From ZC4RG19 sp017577565 (GTDB lineage Bacteria; Actinomycetota; Acidimicrobiia; Acidimicrobiales; VFJN01): 64,000 nt of DNA. Below the pieces are notes generated by a model that saw only the letters and a program-made list of their open reading frames with translations, was not told the DNA's origin and searched no databases. Positions 33,321 to 42,283 of this stretch are shown piece after piece. The stretch is from NCBI GenBank assembly GCA_047459075.1, contig VSCH01000008.1, positions 1-64,000 of the forward strand, in the 5' to 3' direction. The position numbers and the translations under genes are program-made. Within the stretch, counting starts at the first letter, position 1. Each line of letters opens with the position of its first letter.

Positions 33321-34748
33321 TCAGCCCAGACCGACCAGGCGCCGGAGCAGGGCCGTGTCCAGGTGGCGGTCGACCGCGTCGGCCAGCAGGTCGAAGGTGC
33401 CCTCCAGCACGGGCGGCGGGCGGTGGCCGCACAGGGCGGCCAGCACGTCGGGGCTCTCGAGCAGCCCGTGGACGGTCGTGCCCAGCACCGGGCCCCGGCA
33501 CCAGAGCAGCGGCGCGACCTCGGCCGCCGGGTCGGTCGCCGCCACCCGGCCGTGGCGGATCTCGTAGCCAGCGGCCGCCACCCCCGACAGCGCCGACCAC
33601 GGCGGCGGCAGGTCGGGCACCCGGACGGTGGCCGGCCGGGTGAGCTTGCCGGGATCCATCACCGTGCGCAGCGGCAGCAGCCCGAGGCCGTCGACCGTCC
33701 CGCCCGGGCCGGCCGCCCCCTCGACGCCGGCGCCGTCCTCGACGGCCTCGCCCAGCAGCATGCAGCCGCCGCACACGCCGAGGACCCGGCCGCCGCCGGC
33801 GACCCGGGCCGCCAGCGCCCCGTCCAGCCCCTGCGCCCGCAGCCACGCCCGGTCGGCGGCGACGTGCTTGGAGCCGGGCAGCACGACGAGGTCGGCGCCG
33901 TCGAGGTCGGCCGGCGCCACCGCCCACCGGGCCCGGGCGGCGTGGCCGAGCAGGTGCAGCTCGTCGAGGTTGGACGCGTACGGGTAGCGGACGACGGCGA
34001 CGGTCGGCGCCCCGGCCGGCGGCGTGCCCCGCAGCGTCGCCCCCTCCTCGTCGGGCAGCTGGTGGGGCAGGACGGGCAGCGTGCCGGCGTGGGCCATGCC
34101 GGTCAGCTCGGTGAGCCGGTCGGGGCCGGGGGGCAGCAGCGCGGCGTCGCCCCGGAACCGGTTGAGGACGAAGCCCCGCAGCCGGGCCCGGGTCGCCGCC
34201 GGCACCAGCGCCCAGGTCCCGTAGAGGTGGGCGAAGGCGCCGCCCCGGTCGATGTCCGCCACCAGCAGCGCCGCCGCGTCCGCCTCGGCGACGACCCGGT
34301 TGTTCACCAGGTCGGGCAGGTTGATCTCGGCCGGGCTGCCCGCCCCCTCGAGGAGGACGAGCTCGTGGGCGGCGCGCAGCCGGTCGAGCGCCGCCCGCAC
34401 CGCCGGCCACAGGTGGGGGCCGCGCTCGCGCCACGGCACCTCGGCCAGGTCGGGCCGGGCCCGGCCGGCCACGACGACCTGGCTGCGGGTGTCGCCCTCG
34501 GGCTTGAGCAGGACCGGGTTGTGGTCGGTCGCCGGCACCACGCCGGCGGCGCGGGCCTGCAGCCACTGGGCGACGCCGATCTCGCCGCCGTCGACCACCC
34601 GGGCGTTGTTCGACATGTTCTGCGCCTTGAACGGGGCGACGTCGACGCCCTGGCGGGCGAACCAGCGGGCGAGCGCCGTGACCAGCAGGCTCTTGCCGGC
34701 CGACGACGTGCAGCCCAGCACCATCAGCGGGCGCAGGCGGCGGGTCAC
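33321..34748 (-). CDS. cobQ: Cobyric acid synthase
   Basis: A 475-residue amidotransferase that amidates four carboxylates of adenosylcobyrinate. The N-terminal ATP domain starts PLMVLGCTSSAGKSLLVTAL and has PFKAQNMSNNARVVDGGEIG. The glutaminase domain has GVCGGCMLLG with the catalytic Cys (near 340) and ends with VHGLLESPDVL. No other cobalamin-pathway gene is in the window, so it acts with genes elsewhere or in salvage. GTG 34748 abuts the antiporter gene, which ends 12 bases upstream on the same strand. Confidence 0.94.
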   Translation of the reverse strand: MTRRLRPLMVLGCTSSAGKSLLVTALARWFARQGVDVAPFKAQNMSNNARVVDGGEIGVAQWLQARAAGVVPATDHNPVLLKPEGDTRSQVVVAGRARPDLAEVPWRERGPHLWPAVRAALDRLRAAHELVLLEGAGSPAEINLPDLVNNRVVAEADAAALLVADIDRGGAFAHLYGTWALVPAATRARLRGFVLNRFRGDAALLPPGPDRLTELTGMAHAGTLPVLPHQLPDEEGATLRGTPPAGAPTVAVVRYPYASNLDELHLLGHAARARWAVAPADLDGADLVVLPGSKHVAADRAWLRAQGLDGALAARVAGGGRVLGVCGGCMLLGEAVEDGAGVEGAAGPGGTVDGLGLLPLRTVMDPGKLTRPATVRVPDLPPPWSALSGVAAAGYEIRHGRVAATDPAAEVAPLLWCRGPVLGTTVHGLLESPDVLAALCGHRPPPVLEGTFDLLADAVDRHLDTALLRRLVGLG

Positions 34749-34760
34749 GAGCCGGCCAGG

Positions 34761-36548
34761 CTAGGCGGCGACGGGGAACACCAGGCCCACGACGACGTCG
34801 CCGGGCCGGGGCTGCAGCTTGTCGGCGGCCCCGGCGATGATCGGCCGGCCGTTGCGCACGACCGCCATCAGCAGGGCGTCGGGGTTGCGGTGCCGGTAGG
34901 CGTCCCAGTCGAAGGCCTCGGTCAGCCGCGTGGCCTTGACCGCGGCGCCGGCCTGGAGGCGCGTCTCGATCGCCTCCTCGGTGGCCCAGTCGGCGAACAG
35001 CACCCGGCCGGGCAGGTGGCTGGGGAACCGGGTGTGGGCGGAGCCGTCCTGCCGGGGCGCGAGGCGCCACACCCGCCCCGACCCGAAGACCGGGCGGAGG
35101 CGCTCGGCGGCCATGGCGTTGACCTCGTCGCTGCCGGTGATGGCGAGCAGGTGGCCGATGCCGTCGACGTCGATGGTGTCGACGGTGTGGTCGGCGAGGA
35201 TCGACCCGAAGTGGACGTCCCGGCCGGCCAGGCGGGCGGTCGTGGCCCGGGCCCGGTCGCGCTCGACCAGCTTGGTGCGCACGCCGTGGGCGGCGAGCAC
35301 GTCCGCCAGCTGGCGGCCCCACTCGTGGGCCCCGAGGACGAGCACGCCGTTCGGCTCGGGCTGGGCCAGGTCCAGGGCCCGGGCGACCGGGCGGGCCGCC
35401 AGGCCGGCCACGGCGATCGTGCCGATGATGACGACGACCACGGTCGAGGCGAGCGCGCTGCCCCCCTCGAGCCCCGAGGCGTCGAGGCGCAGCGCGAACA
35501 CCGACGAGATGGCGGCGGCGACGATGCCCCGGGGCGCGACGACGGCCAGGAACGCCCGCTCCCGCCGGGACAGCCGCGAGCCCAGCGTCGCCACGAGGAC
35601 CGACGCCGGCCGCACGAGCAGCACCAGCCCGGCGAGGAACAGCAGGTTGAGGCCGAGGTCGGCCCGCAGGTCGTCGAGGTCGAGCCGGGCGGCGATGACG
35701 AGGAACAGCCCGGACACCAGCAGCACCTGCAGCGTCTCGTTGAACTCGGCCACCCGCTCGACCGACACCCGGCGCTGGTTGGCCAGGGCCAGCCCCATGA
35801 CGGTGACCGCCAGCAGCCCCGACTCCTCCTGGAGGTGGTCGGCGAGCGCGAAGACGACGAGGACGGTGCCGAGCACGACCGCCTGCTGGAGGTGGTCGGG
35901 CACGAGGAACCAGCGCATCGCCGCCCACACCAGCGCGGCGCCGGCCAGGCCCAGCAGGGCGCCCGACAGGCCGACCCCGGCGAGCGTGCCGAGGATCGAG
36001 ACCACCGCCTGGCCCGTCTGCTCGGCCTCGACGACCTCGAAGACGAGCAGGGCGAGCACCGCGCCGAGCGGGTCGATGAGGATGCCCTCGGTCCGCAGGA
36101 TCGGGCCGAGGCGCCCCCGGGGCCGCACCTGGCGGAGCAGCGGCCCGATGACCGTCGGGCCGGTGACGACGAGGATGGCCCCGAGCAGCGCCGCGCTGTG
36201 CGCCGGCCGGCCGAGCACGGCGACCGCCAGCAGCGTCGTCAGCACGAAGGCCACGGCGGCCCCGACCGTGACGAGCGACAGGGCCACGGGGCCGGCGGCC
36301 CGCAGCTGGCGCACCCCCAGGCTCAGGCTGCCCTCGAACAGGATGACGCCGACCGACAGCGACACGACCGGGAACAGCAGGTCGCCGAGCAGCTCGTCGG
36401 GGTCGAGCAGGCCGAGGACCGGCCCGACCAGCAGCCCGGCCACGAGCAGCACGATGATCACCGGGATGCGGAGCCGGTCCGCCAGCCACTGGGCGGCGAC
36501 GCCACCGCCGGCGATGCCGGCCAGCGCGAGCAGGGGGTCGCCGGTCAC
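34761..36548 (-). CDS. Monovalent cation/proton antiporter with nucleotide-binding domain
   Basis: A 595-residue protein. Residues about 1-390 hold 12-13 membrane helices of the CPA1/CPA2 type, including LLVGPVLGLLDPDELLGDLLFP, ILVVTGPTVIGPLLR and EGILIDPLGAVLALL, the last carrying the Asp of the ion site. Residues about 400-520 form a Rossmann TrkA-N/RCK-like domain (NGVLVLGAHEWGRQLADVLAAHG), and the rest a regulatory tail. It probably exchanges Na+ or K+ for H+ under nucleotide control. GTG 36548 follows TAACGT by seven bases, a leaderless form; GTG 36557 is the alternative. Confidence 0.85.
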   Translation of the reverse strand: MTGDPLLALAGIAGGGVAAQWLADRLRIPVIIVLLVAGLLVGPVLGLLDPDELLGDLLFPVVSLSVGVILFEGSLSLGVRQLRAAGPVALSLVTVGAAVAFVLTTLLAVAVLGRPAHSAALLGAILVVTGPTVIGPLLRQVRPRGRLGPILRTEGILIDPLGAVLALLVFEVVEAEQTGQAVVSILGTLAGVGLSGALLGLAGAALVWAAMRWFLVPDHLQQAVVLGTVLVVFALADHLQEESGLLAVTVMGLALANQRRVSVERVAEFNETLQVLLVSGLFLVIAARLDLDDLRADLGLNLLFLAGLVLLVRPASVLVATLGSRLSRRERAFLAVVAPRGIVAAAISSVFALRLDASGLEGGSALASTVVVVIIGTIAVAGLAARPVARALDLAQPEPNGVLVLGAHEWGRQLADVLAAHGVRTKLVERDRARATTARLAGRDVHFGSILADHTVDTIDVDGIGHLLAITGSDEVNAMAAERLRPVFGSGRVWRLAPRQDGSAHTRFPSHLPGRVLFADWATEEAIETRLQAGAAVKATRLTEAFDWDAYRHRNPDALLMAVVRNGRPIIAGAADKLQPRPGDVVVGLVFPVAA

Positions 36549-36610
36549 GGCGCGCACGTTACCGGCCGGTCCGGCCCGAGCGACCCCGGACGGCGGGCGG
36601 CTCCGGCGGG

Positions 36611-36766
36611 TCAGCCCGGCTCGTTGGGCTCGGGCGCGGGCGGCGGCTCGTCCCCCTCGCCCTCGGGGTCGACGGCGCCGACGCCCGGCGCCTCCGGGTC
36701 GCGCTCGCGCGCCTCGTCCGGCGACTCGTCGTCGCGGTCCTGGGGGTCGTCCGGGCTCGATGCCAT
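36611..36766 (-). CDS. Small acidic disordered protein
   Basis: A 51-residue protein with ATG 36766 behind GAGGAG. It starts MASSPDDPQDRDDESPDEAR and ends in a Pro/Glu-rich stretch; no Cys, aromatic or hydrophobic core is present, so it is probably disordered. I do not recognise the family. It stands between the antiporter gene and the divergent CaCA exchanger. Confidence 0.5.
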   Translation of the reverse strand: MASSPDDPQDRDDESPDEARERDPEAPGVGAVDPEGEGDEPPPAPEPNEPG

Positions 36767-36913
36767 GCGCTGGCTCCTCGGTCGGCGGACGGTGCGCGGC
36801 TTCCCGGGGCCGCGCCCGCCAAACCCGGGCCAGCGGGCTGCGGGCGCCGGGGCGCCCGAGGACCGCGGGACCGTGGCATCCTCACCCCACCGGGCCGTCC
36901 CGGGGAGGTGCCG

Positions 36914-36949
36914 ATGTCCCACGCCCGCCGCCCGCCGCCGTGTCGCTGA
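36914..36949 (+). CDS. Putative 11-codon upstream ORF overlapping the CaCA gene
   Basis: ATG 36914 follows GGGGAGGTGCC, the only good ribosome site in this leader, and opens MSHARRPPPCR, ending at TGA 36947-36949. The GTG start of the exchanger (36940) lies inside it in another frame. Ribosomes finishing the short ORF could re-initiate on the exchanger, a coupling arrangement. The prolines in a row could slow the ribosome. Confidence 0.4.
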   Translation: MSHARRPPPCR

Positions 36950-37974
36950 CCCACTGGATCCTGCTCTTCGCGGCCTCGGCCGTCGTCGTGGCCGGCGCCG
37001 GGGTCGAGGTCGCCCGGTCCGGCGACGAGCTGGCCGAGCGGGCCGGGCTGTCCCGGCTGTTCGTCGGCATGCTGCTCGTGGCGCTGGTGACCTCGCTGCC
37101 CGAGGTCGTCACCGACGTCAGCGCCGCCGTCGGCGACGCCCCCGACCTGGCCGTCGGCGACCTCTTCGGCAGCAGCATGGCCAACATGGCGATCCTGGCG
37201 GTGATCGACCTGCTCCACCGCCAGCGGGTGTGGCCCAACGTGGAGATCGGGCACGCCCGGGTGGCCTCCGTCGCCATCGCGCTCACCGCCCTGGCGGCGC
37301 TCGGCGTGCTCACCCCGCCGGGCATCAGCGTCGGCTGGGTGGGCATCGACACGCTGTTCCTCGTCGCCGCCTACGTCGCCGCGGTGGCGTGGATGCGGCG
37401 CTCGCCGGTCAGCCGGTTCGGGCGGGGCGAGCTCCTCCCCCAGCCGACCGGCTGGTCGGAGGCCGACGGGGCCCCGCCGGACGGCGGGCCCGCGCCGGCC
37501 CGCCCGCTGCGGCCCGTGGCCGTCCGGTTCGCCCTCGCCGCCCTCGTCATCCTGGCGGCCGGCCCCCTGCTGGCCCGGTCCGCCGAGGGCATCTCGGACG
37601 AGAGCGGGCTGGGGCTGACGTTCATGGGCACGCTCTTCGTCGCGGTCACGACCTCGCTGCCCGAGCTGGTGTCGTCGATCGCCGCGGTGCGCATCGGGTC
37701 CTACGACCTGGCCGTCGGCAACCTGTTCGGCAGCTGCGCGTTCAACATGGCGGCCCTGCTCGTCGTCGACCTCGCCTACGCCGACGGACCGCTCCTGCCG
37801 GCGGTCCACCCGAGCCAGACCGTGGCCGCCGTCGGCGCCGTCCTGCTCATGGCCCTCGCCCTCGCCGCCATCGTCCACGGCGAGACCCGCGTCCACCGCC
37901 TCGAGCCCGACGCCGTCCTGCTGCTCGTCGTCTACGCCGGCTGCCTCTACGCCGTCTGGACCGCCCAGCCCTGA
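36940..37974 (+). CDS. CaCA-family sodium/calcium exchanger-like protein
   Basis: A 344-residue membrane protein with the two inverted alpha repeats of the Ca2+/cation antiporter family: LVTSLPEVVTDVSAA...GDLFGSSMANM (about 46-85) and AVTTSLPELVSSIAA...GNLFGSCAFNM (about 240-273). Each has the SLPE acidic residue of the ion site and a GS(S/C)xxNM end. A polar loop (about 160-190) splits the halves. It extrudes Ca2+ or another cation in exchange for Na+ or H+. No in-frame start precedes GTG 36940, which has no ribosome site of its own; see the upstream ORF. Confidence 0.87.
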   Translation: MSLTHWILLFAASAVVVAGAGVEVARSGDELAERAGLSRLFVGMLLVALVTSLPEVVTDVSAAVGDAPDLAVGDLFGSSMANMAILAVIDLLHRQRVWPNVEIGHARVASVAIALTALAALGVLTPPGISVGWVGIDTLFLVAAYVAAVAWMRRSPVSRFGRGELLPQPTGWSEADGAPPDGGPAPARPLRPVAVRFALAALVILAAGPLLARSAEGISDESGLGLTFMGTLFVAVTTSLPELVSSIAAVRIGSYDLAVGNLFGSCAFNMAALLVVDLAYADGPLLPAVHPSQTVAAVGAVLLMALALAAIVHGETRVHRLEPDAVLLLVVYAGCLYAVWTAQP

Positions 37975-37983
37975 CCGGGCGGG

Positions 37984-38877
37984 TCAGGGCGACCAGACGA
38001 CGCAGTCCCGCGGCGCCGGGATGACGACGGTCGGCCAGGCCAGCGTGCGCAGCAGGTGGTGGGTGACGCTGCCGAGCAGGCGCTGGGAGATCGGGCCGAG
38101 GCCCCGCGACCCCACGACCACGCCGGCCGGCCGCTCGGCGTCCGCCACCCGGGGCAGGACGTCGCGGGGGTCGCCCGGCTCGACGACCGTGCGGTGCTCG
38201 ACCCCCCGCGCCCGCAGCGGGGCGACCCACTCCTCGTCGAGCCGGAGCCGGGCCTCGCCGAGCAGGCTCTCCCCCTCCTCGGGGGTCAGGTCGGGGACCC
38301 CGGGCTCGAAGGCGTGGACGGCCACCACCGGCCGCCGGGCCGCCCGGGCGACCGCGGCCGCCCACCGCACCGCCCGGGACGCGCCGGTCGAGCCGTCGAC
38401 CCCGACCAGCAGGCCGGCGCCCGACCGGGGCGGCACCTCGGCGTCGTCGGGCACCACCGCCACCGCCCGCACCGGGCACTCGGTCAGCCGGCTGGCGGTC
38501 GAGCCCAGCAGCGCCCGCAGGGCGTTGCCGGCGCCACGGGCGCCCACGACGACGAGCCCGGCGTCGAGGCGGGCGGCCTCCCGGGTCAGCGCCGTCGGCA
38601 CCTCGCCCCGCAGCGCCCGGGCCCCGGCCACCGCGCCGGGGTCGCGCAGCTCGGCCGCGGCCAGCTGCCGCAGGCGCCGCTCGACCGCGGCCTCCAGGTC
38701 GGCGGCGTCGGCGATGCCGGCCCCCAGGGCGCCGTCGAGCGGCGGACCCTGCTGCCAGGCGTGGGCCACGTGCAGGTCCGCTCCCGTGGCCGCGGCGCAC
38801 CACCCGGCCCACCGGAGGGCGACGAGCGAGTGCGCCGAGCCGTCGAGGCCGACGAGGACGCTCCGGATGCCGGCCAC
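37984..38877 (-). CDS. Tandem universal stress protein (two UspA domains)
   Basis: A 297-residue protein with two UspA domains (about 1-140 and 148-297). The first starts IRSVLVGLDGSAHSLVALRWA and contains VVGARGAGNALRALLGS; the second starts GLLVGVDGSTGASRAVRWA and has VVGSRGLGPISQRLLGSVTHHLL. Both keep the ATP-binding G-x2-G-x9-G-S pattern. Tandem ATP-binding USPs are prominent in actinobacterial hypoxia and dormancy regulons. The GTG start is one base after the stop of the K+/H+ antiporter gene, so the two are one transcription unit. No own DosR-like box is seen. Confidence 0.93.
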   Translation of the reverse strand: MAGIRSVLVGLDGSAHSLVALRWAGWCAAATGADLHVAHAWQQGPPLDGALGAGIADAADLEAAVERRLRQLAAAELRDPGAVAGARALRGEVPTALTREAARLDAGLVVVGARGAGNALRALLGSTASRLTECPVRAVAVVPDDAEVPPRSGAGLLVGVDGSTGASRAVRWAAAVARAARRPVVAVHAFEPGVPDLTPEEGESLLGEARLRLDEEWVAPLRARGVEHRTVVEPGDPRDVLPRVADAERPAGVVVGSRGLGPISQRLLGSVTHHLLRTLAWPTVVIPAPRDCVVWSP

Positions 38878-38878
38878 C

Positions 38879-40351
38879 CTAGCCCTCCCCGTCCCGCCCC
38901 TCGATCACCGCCCGCGCCGCCGGCAGCGTCGACCGGTCGGCCAGCAGCAGGACGGTGTCGCCGGCCTCCAGCGCCGTCGAGCCCTGGGGGACGGTGAACT
39001 CGTCGCCCCGGCTGATCAGCACGACGAGCGCCCCCGGCGGCAGCTGCAGGTCGACGAGCCGGCGGCCGACGGCAGCCGATCCCGCCGGCACGGCCAGCTC
39101 GTGCAGCTCCATCGAGCCCTCCAGGGTGTCGGTGGCCTCGACCGGGTAGGCCGGGCGGCGCTCCAGCGGCGCGTCGACCCGCAGGCGCCGGGCCACGAGC
39201 GGGATCGACGTGCCCTGCACCAGCACCGAGACGAGCACGACGAAGAAGACGACGGCGAAGATCCGCCGGCCGCCCGGGACGCCCTCGACGAGCGGGTAGG
39301 TGGCGAGCACGATCGGCACCGCGCCCCGCAGCCCCACCCACGACACCATGGCCATCCGGCGCAGCCCCGGGCGGAACGGCGCCAGCAGGGGCACGACGGC
39401 GACCGGCCGGGCCACGGCCATCAGCGCGAGCGTGACGAGCAGCGCCCGCCCGGCGATCGGGCCCAGCTCGGACGGGACCACCAGCAGGCCGAGGCTGAGG
39501 AACACCGCGATCTGCATGAGCCACGACAGCCCGTCGGCGAACCGCTTCAGGCTCCGGCGGTGGATGACCCGGCGGGCGTTGCCGACGGTGAGCCCCGCCA
39601 CGTAGACGGCCAGGAAGCCGCTGCCCCCGGCCACGGAGGCCAGACCGAACACCCCGAGCACGACGGCGACGAGGGCCACGGGGTACAGGCCCTCGTAGCC
39701 CAGGCGCAGGCGGTTGAGGACCACGACCCCGGCGCGGGCGAGCGCCCACCCGGCCACGGCGCCGACGCCCATCTGGGCCACGAACAGCGGCACGAGGTCG
39801 ACCACCGAGCTGCCCGGCTCGGTGAGCAGCTCGATGCAGGCGACGGTGAGGAACACCGCCATGGGGTCGTTGCTGCCCGACTCCAGCTCGAGCAGCGGCC
39901 GCAGCGGCGGCTGCAGGCTGACGTTGCGCGACCGCAGGATGGCGAACACCGCGGCGGCGTCGGTCGAGGACACGATCGAGCCCAGCAGCAGGCCCGTCGT
40001 GGTCGACACGTCGAGCACCCGCGCCGCCACGAGACCGGTCACGACGGCGGTGACCAGCACGCCGGCGGTGGCCAGCAGGAGCCCGGGGGCCAGCACCGGG
40101 CGCACGGCCCGCCAGTCGGTGTCGAACCCGCCGCCGAAGAGGATGAAGGCCAGGGCGACGACGCCGACGCCCTGGGCCAGCTCGACGTCGTCGAACTCGA
40201 TGCCACCCGGCCCCTCCGACCCGGCCAGCATGCCGATGGCCAGGAACAGGAGCAGCGACGGCACGCCGAGGCGGTCGGACACCTTGCTGGCCAGCACGCC
40301 GAGCAGGAGGAGCCCGGCGGCGACCGCCATCACCGGCCCCGGGTCGGTCAT
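38879..40351 (-). CDS. NhaP2/CvrA-type potassium/proton antiporter
   Basis: A 490-residue protein. Residues about 1-385 hold 12 membrane helices of the CPA1 type with LLLGSIVSSTDAAAVFAILR and ELESGSNDPMAVFLTVACIE, the conserved Asp pair of the transport site. Residues about 410-485 form a TrkA-C domain (ELAVPAGSAAVGRRLVDLQLPPGALVVLISRGDE), as in NhaP2/YcgO antiporters. It moves K+ or Na+ against H+. The downstream USP gene is one base away, suggesting joint expression under energy or ionic stress. Confidence 0.9.
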   Translation of the reverse strand: MTDPGPVMAVAAGLLLLGVLASKVSDRLGVPSLLLFLAIGMLAGSEGPGGIEFDDVELAQGVGVVALAFILFGGGFDTDWRAVRPVLAPGLLLATAGVLVTAVVTGLVAARVLDVSTTTGLLLGSIVSSTDAAAVFAILRSRNVSLQPPLRPLLELESGSNDPMAVFLTVACIELLTEPGSSVVDLVPLFVAQMGVGAVAGWALARAGVVVLNRLRLGYEGLYPVALVAVVLGVFGLASVAGGSGFLAVYVAGLTVGNARRVIHRRSLKRFADGLSWLMQIAVFLSLGLLVVPSELGPIAGRALLVTLALMAVARPVAVVPLLAPFRPGLRRMAMVSWVGLRGAVPIVLATYPLVEGVPGGRRIFAVVFFVVLVSVLVQGTSIPLVARRLRVDAPLERRPAYPVEATDTLEGSMELHELAVPAGSAAVGRRLVDLQLPPGALVVLISRGDEFTVPQGSTALEAGDTVLLLADRSTLPAARAVIEGRDGEG

Positions 40352-40382
40352 CGCGGGCCCGCCCGGTGGCGCACGTCCGCCC

Positions 40383-42140
40383 TCACGCCGGCTCCGGCCG
40401 AGGCGCCGGCGGGCGCCGCGCCACCACCGCCCCGCCGGGGGCCAGCACCGCGTGGCCGCCGGCGAGCCGGCTGCCGGGGCTTGCCGCCAGCTCCTCCTCG
40501 GCGCCGTCGACCCGCACGGGGCCGCCGGACCCACCGACGTCGGCCACCACCACGACGTCGCCCCGCTGCACGACCACGGTGCCCGCCCGGTCGTCGCCCC
40601 ACGCCTCGACCGAGCCCTGGCGGGCGTCCCGCAGGGCGGGCTCGCGCCGGCGCAGCGCGAGCAGCTCCCGGTACCAGGCGAGGACGTCGCGGTGGGGCGG
40701 GTGGTCCCGCTCCTCCCACCGCAGCACCGACGCCTCCCGGCTCGCCGGGTCCTGCGGGTCGACCACCTCGTCCGGCGACCACCCGAGGCGGGCCAGGTCG
40801 CGCTGCCGGCCCCGCCGCACCGCCGCGGCGACGTCGGGGTCGGGGTGGTCGGTGAAGTAGAGGAACGGCGTGGAGGCCGCCCACTCCTCGCCCTGGAAGA
40901 CCAGCGGCACGTGCGGCGCGGTGAGCACCAGCGCGCTGGCCCCGTAGAGGGCCACGGGGTCGACGAGGTGGCCCAGCCGCTCGCCCCGGGCCCGGTTGCC
41001 GACCTGGTCGTGGTTCTGCAGCCCGGCGACCAGGCGGTGCAGCGGCGTGGCCGGGTGCAGCGGGCGGCCGTGGCGCCGCCCCCGGCTGGGCGACCACCGC
41101 CCCCGGTAGCGGTAGCCGTGGGCGAGCACGTCGGCGACCTCGCTCGCCGCCCCGGTGAAGTCGAGGTGGTGGCCGCCCCGCTCGCCGGTGAGGGCGACGT
41201 GCAGCGCGTGGTGGAGGTCGTCGGTCCACATGGCGTCCAGCCCCAGCCCGCCCGCCTCGGGCGGCTCGACCAGCCGGGGGTCGTTGGCGTCGGTCTCCGC
41301 GATCAGCACGAGCGGGCGCCCCAGCGACGCCGCCAGGGCCGCGACCTCCTCGGCCAGCTCGGCCAGGAACGGGTGCGCCGAGCGGTCGTGCAGGGTCTGC
41401 ACCGCGTCGAGGCGCAGGCCGTCGACGTGGACGTCCCGCAGCCACTGCCGGGCGTTGTCGACCAGGAACGCCCGCACCTCGTCACTGCCCGGCCCGTCGA
41501 GGTTCACCGCGTCGCCCCACGGGGTGGCCGCCCGGTCCGTGAGGTAGGGGCCGAACTCCCCCAGGTGGTTCCCCGACGGCCCGAGGTGGTTGTAGACGAC
41601 GTCGAGCACGACGGCGAGCCCCCGGCGGTGGCAGGCGTCGACGAAGCGCTGGAGCGCGTGCGGCCCGCCGTAGGGCTCGTGCACCGCGTAGAGGCCGACC
41701 CCGTCGTAGCCCCACCCGTGCCGCCCGGGGAAGGCGGCGACCGGCATGACCTCGACCGTCGTGACCCCGAGCTCGACGAGGTGGTCGAGGCGCCCGATCG
41801 CGGCGTCGAGGGTCCCCTCGGGGGTGAAGGTCCCCACGTGGAGCTCGTAGATCACCCACGAGCCGAGGGGCGGCGCCCGGAAGCCGTCGTCGCCCCAGGC
41901 GTGGGCGGCGAGGTCGACCACCGCGCTCGGCCCGGTCACGCCGTCGGGCAGGCGGGCACCCCGGGGGTCGGGGCGGACCGGCCCGCCGTCGAGCGACCAG
42001 CCGTAGCGGGTGCCGGGCGCGAGCTCGCCGACCTCGGCCTCCCACCAGCCGCCGCCGGCCGGGCGGGCGGGGACCGCCCGGCCGTCGACGACCGCGGCCA
42101 CGGACCGGGGCCGGGGCGCCCACACCCGCAGCGTGGTCAC
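40383..42140 (-). CDS. treZ: Malto-oligosyltrehalose trehalohydrolase
   Basis: A 585-residue GH13 enzyme that releases trehalose from maltooligosyl trehalose. An N-terminal E-set domain (about 1-90) is followed by the TIM barrel: YELHVGTFTPEGTLDAAIGRL, VYNHLGPSGNHLGEFGPYLT, the nucleophile Asp in VDGLRLDAVQTLHD, acid Glu in LIAETDANDPRL, and NHDQVGNRARG. These are TreZ-specific forms. Its usual partner TreY is not in the window. GTG 42140 is divergent from rtcB across 143 bases. Confidence 0.94.
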   Translation of the reverse strand: MTTLRVWAPRPRSVAAVVDGRAVPARPAGGGWWEAEVGELAPGTRYGWSLDGGPVRPDPRGARLPDGVTGPSAVVDLAAHAWGDDGFRAPPLGSWVIYELHVGTFTPEGTLDAAIGRLDHLVELGVTTVEVMPVAAFPGRHGWGYDGVGLYAVHEPYGGPHALQRFVDACHRRGLAVVLDVVYNHLGPSGNHLGEFGPYLTDRAATPWGDAVNLDGPGSDEVRAFLVDNARQWLRDVHVDGLRLDAVQTLHDRSAHPFLAELAEEVAALAASLGRPLVLIAETDANDPRLVEPPEAGGLGLDAMWTDDLHHALHVALTGERGGHHLDFTGAASEVADVLAHGYRYRGRWSPSRGRRHGRPLHPATPLHRLVAGLQNHDQVGNRARGERLGHLVDPVALYGASALVLTAPHVPLVFQGEEWAASTPFLYFTDHPDPDVAAAVRRGRQRDLARLGWSPDEVVDPQDPASREASVLRWEERDHPPHRDVLAWYRELLALRRREPALRDARQGSVEAWGDDRAGTVVVQRGDVVVVADVGGSGGPVRVDGAEEELAASPGSRLAGGHAVLAPGGAVVARRPPAPRPEPA

Positions 42141-42283
42141 GGCGACACCACCAGGAGGGGTCGGAGCACGGCAGGGGCATTCCCCGCCCGCCGTGCGGCG
42201 AAACGGCCGGCGGGCCGGGGTCTCGGCCCGCCGACCGCCACCGGGCGGTCGTGGGACGGGGACGCGGCTGCCACCATGGGGGC

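Noticed and set aside
33150..38024. 1624-codon open frame on the plus strand
   Set aside because: It runs antisense to glyA leader, cobQ and the antiporter, and its translation is low-complexity; only the exchanger frame nearby is real.
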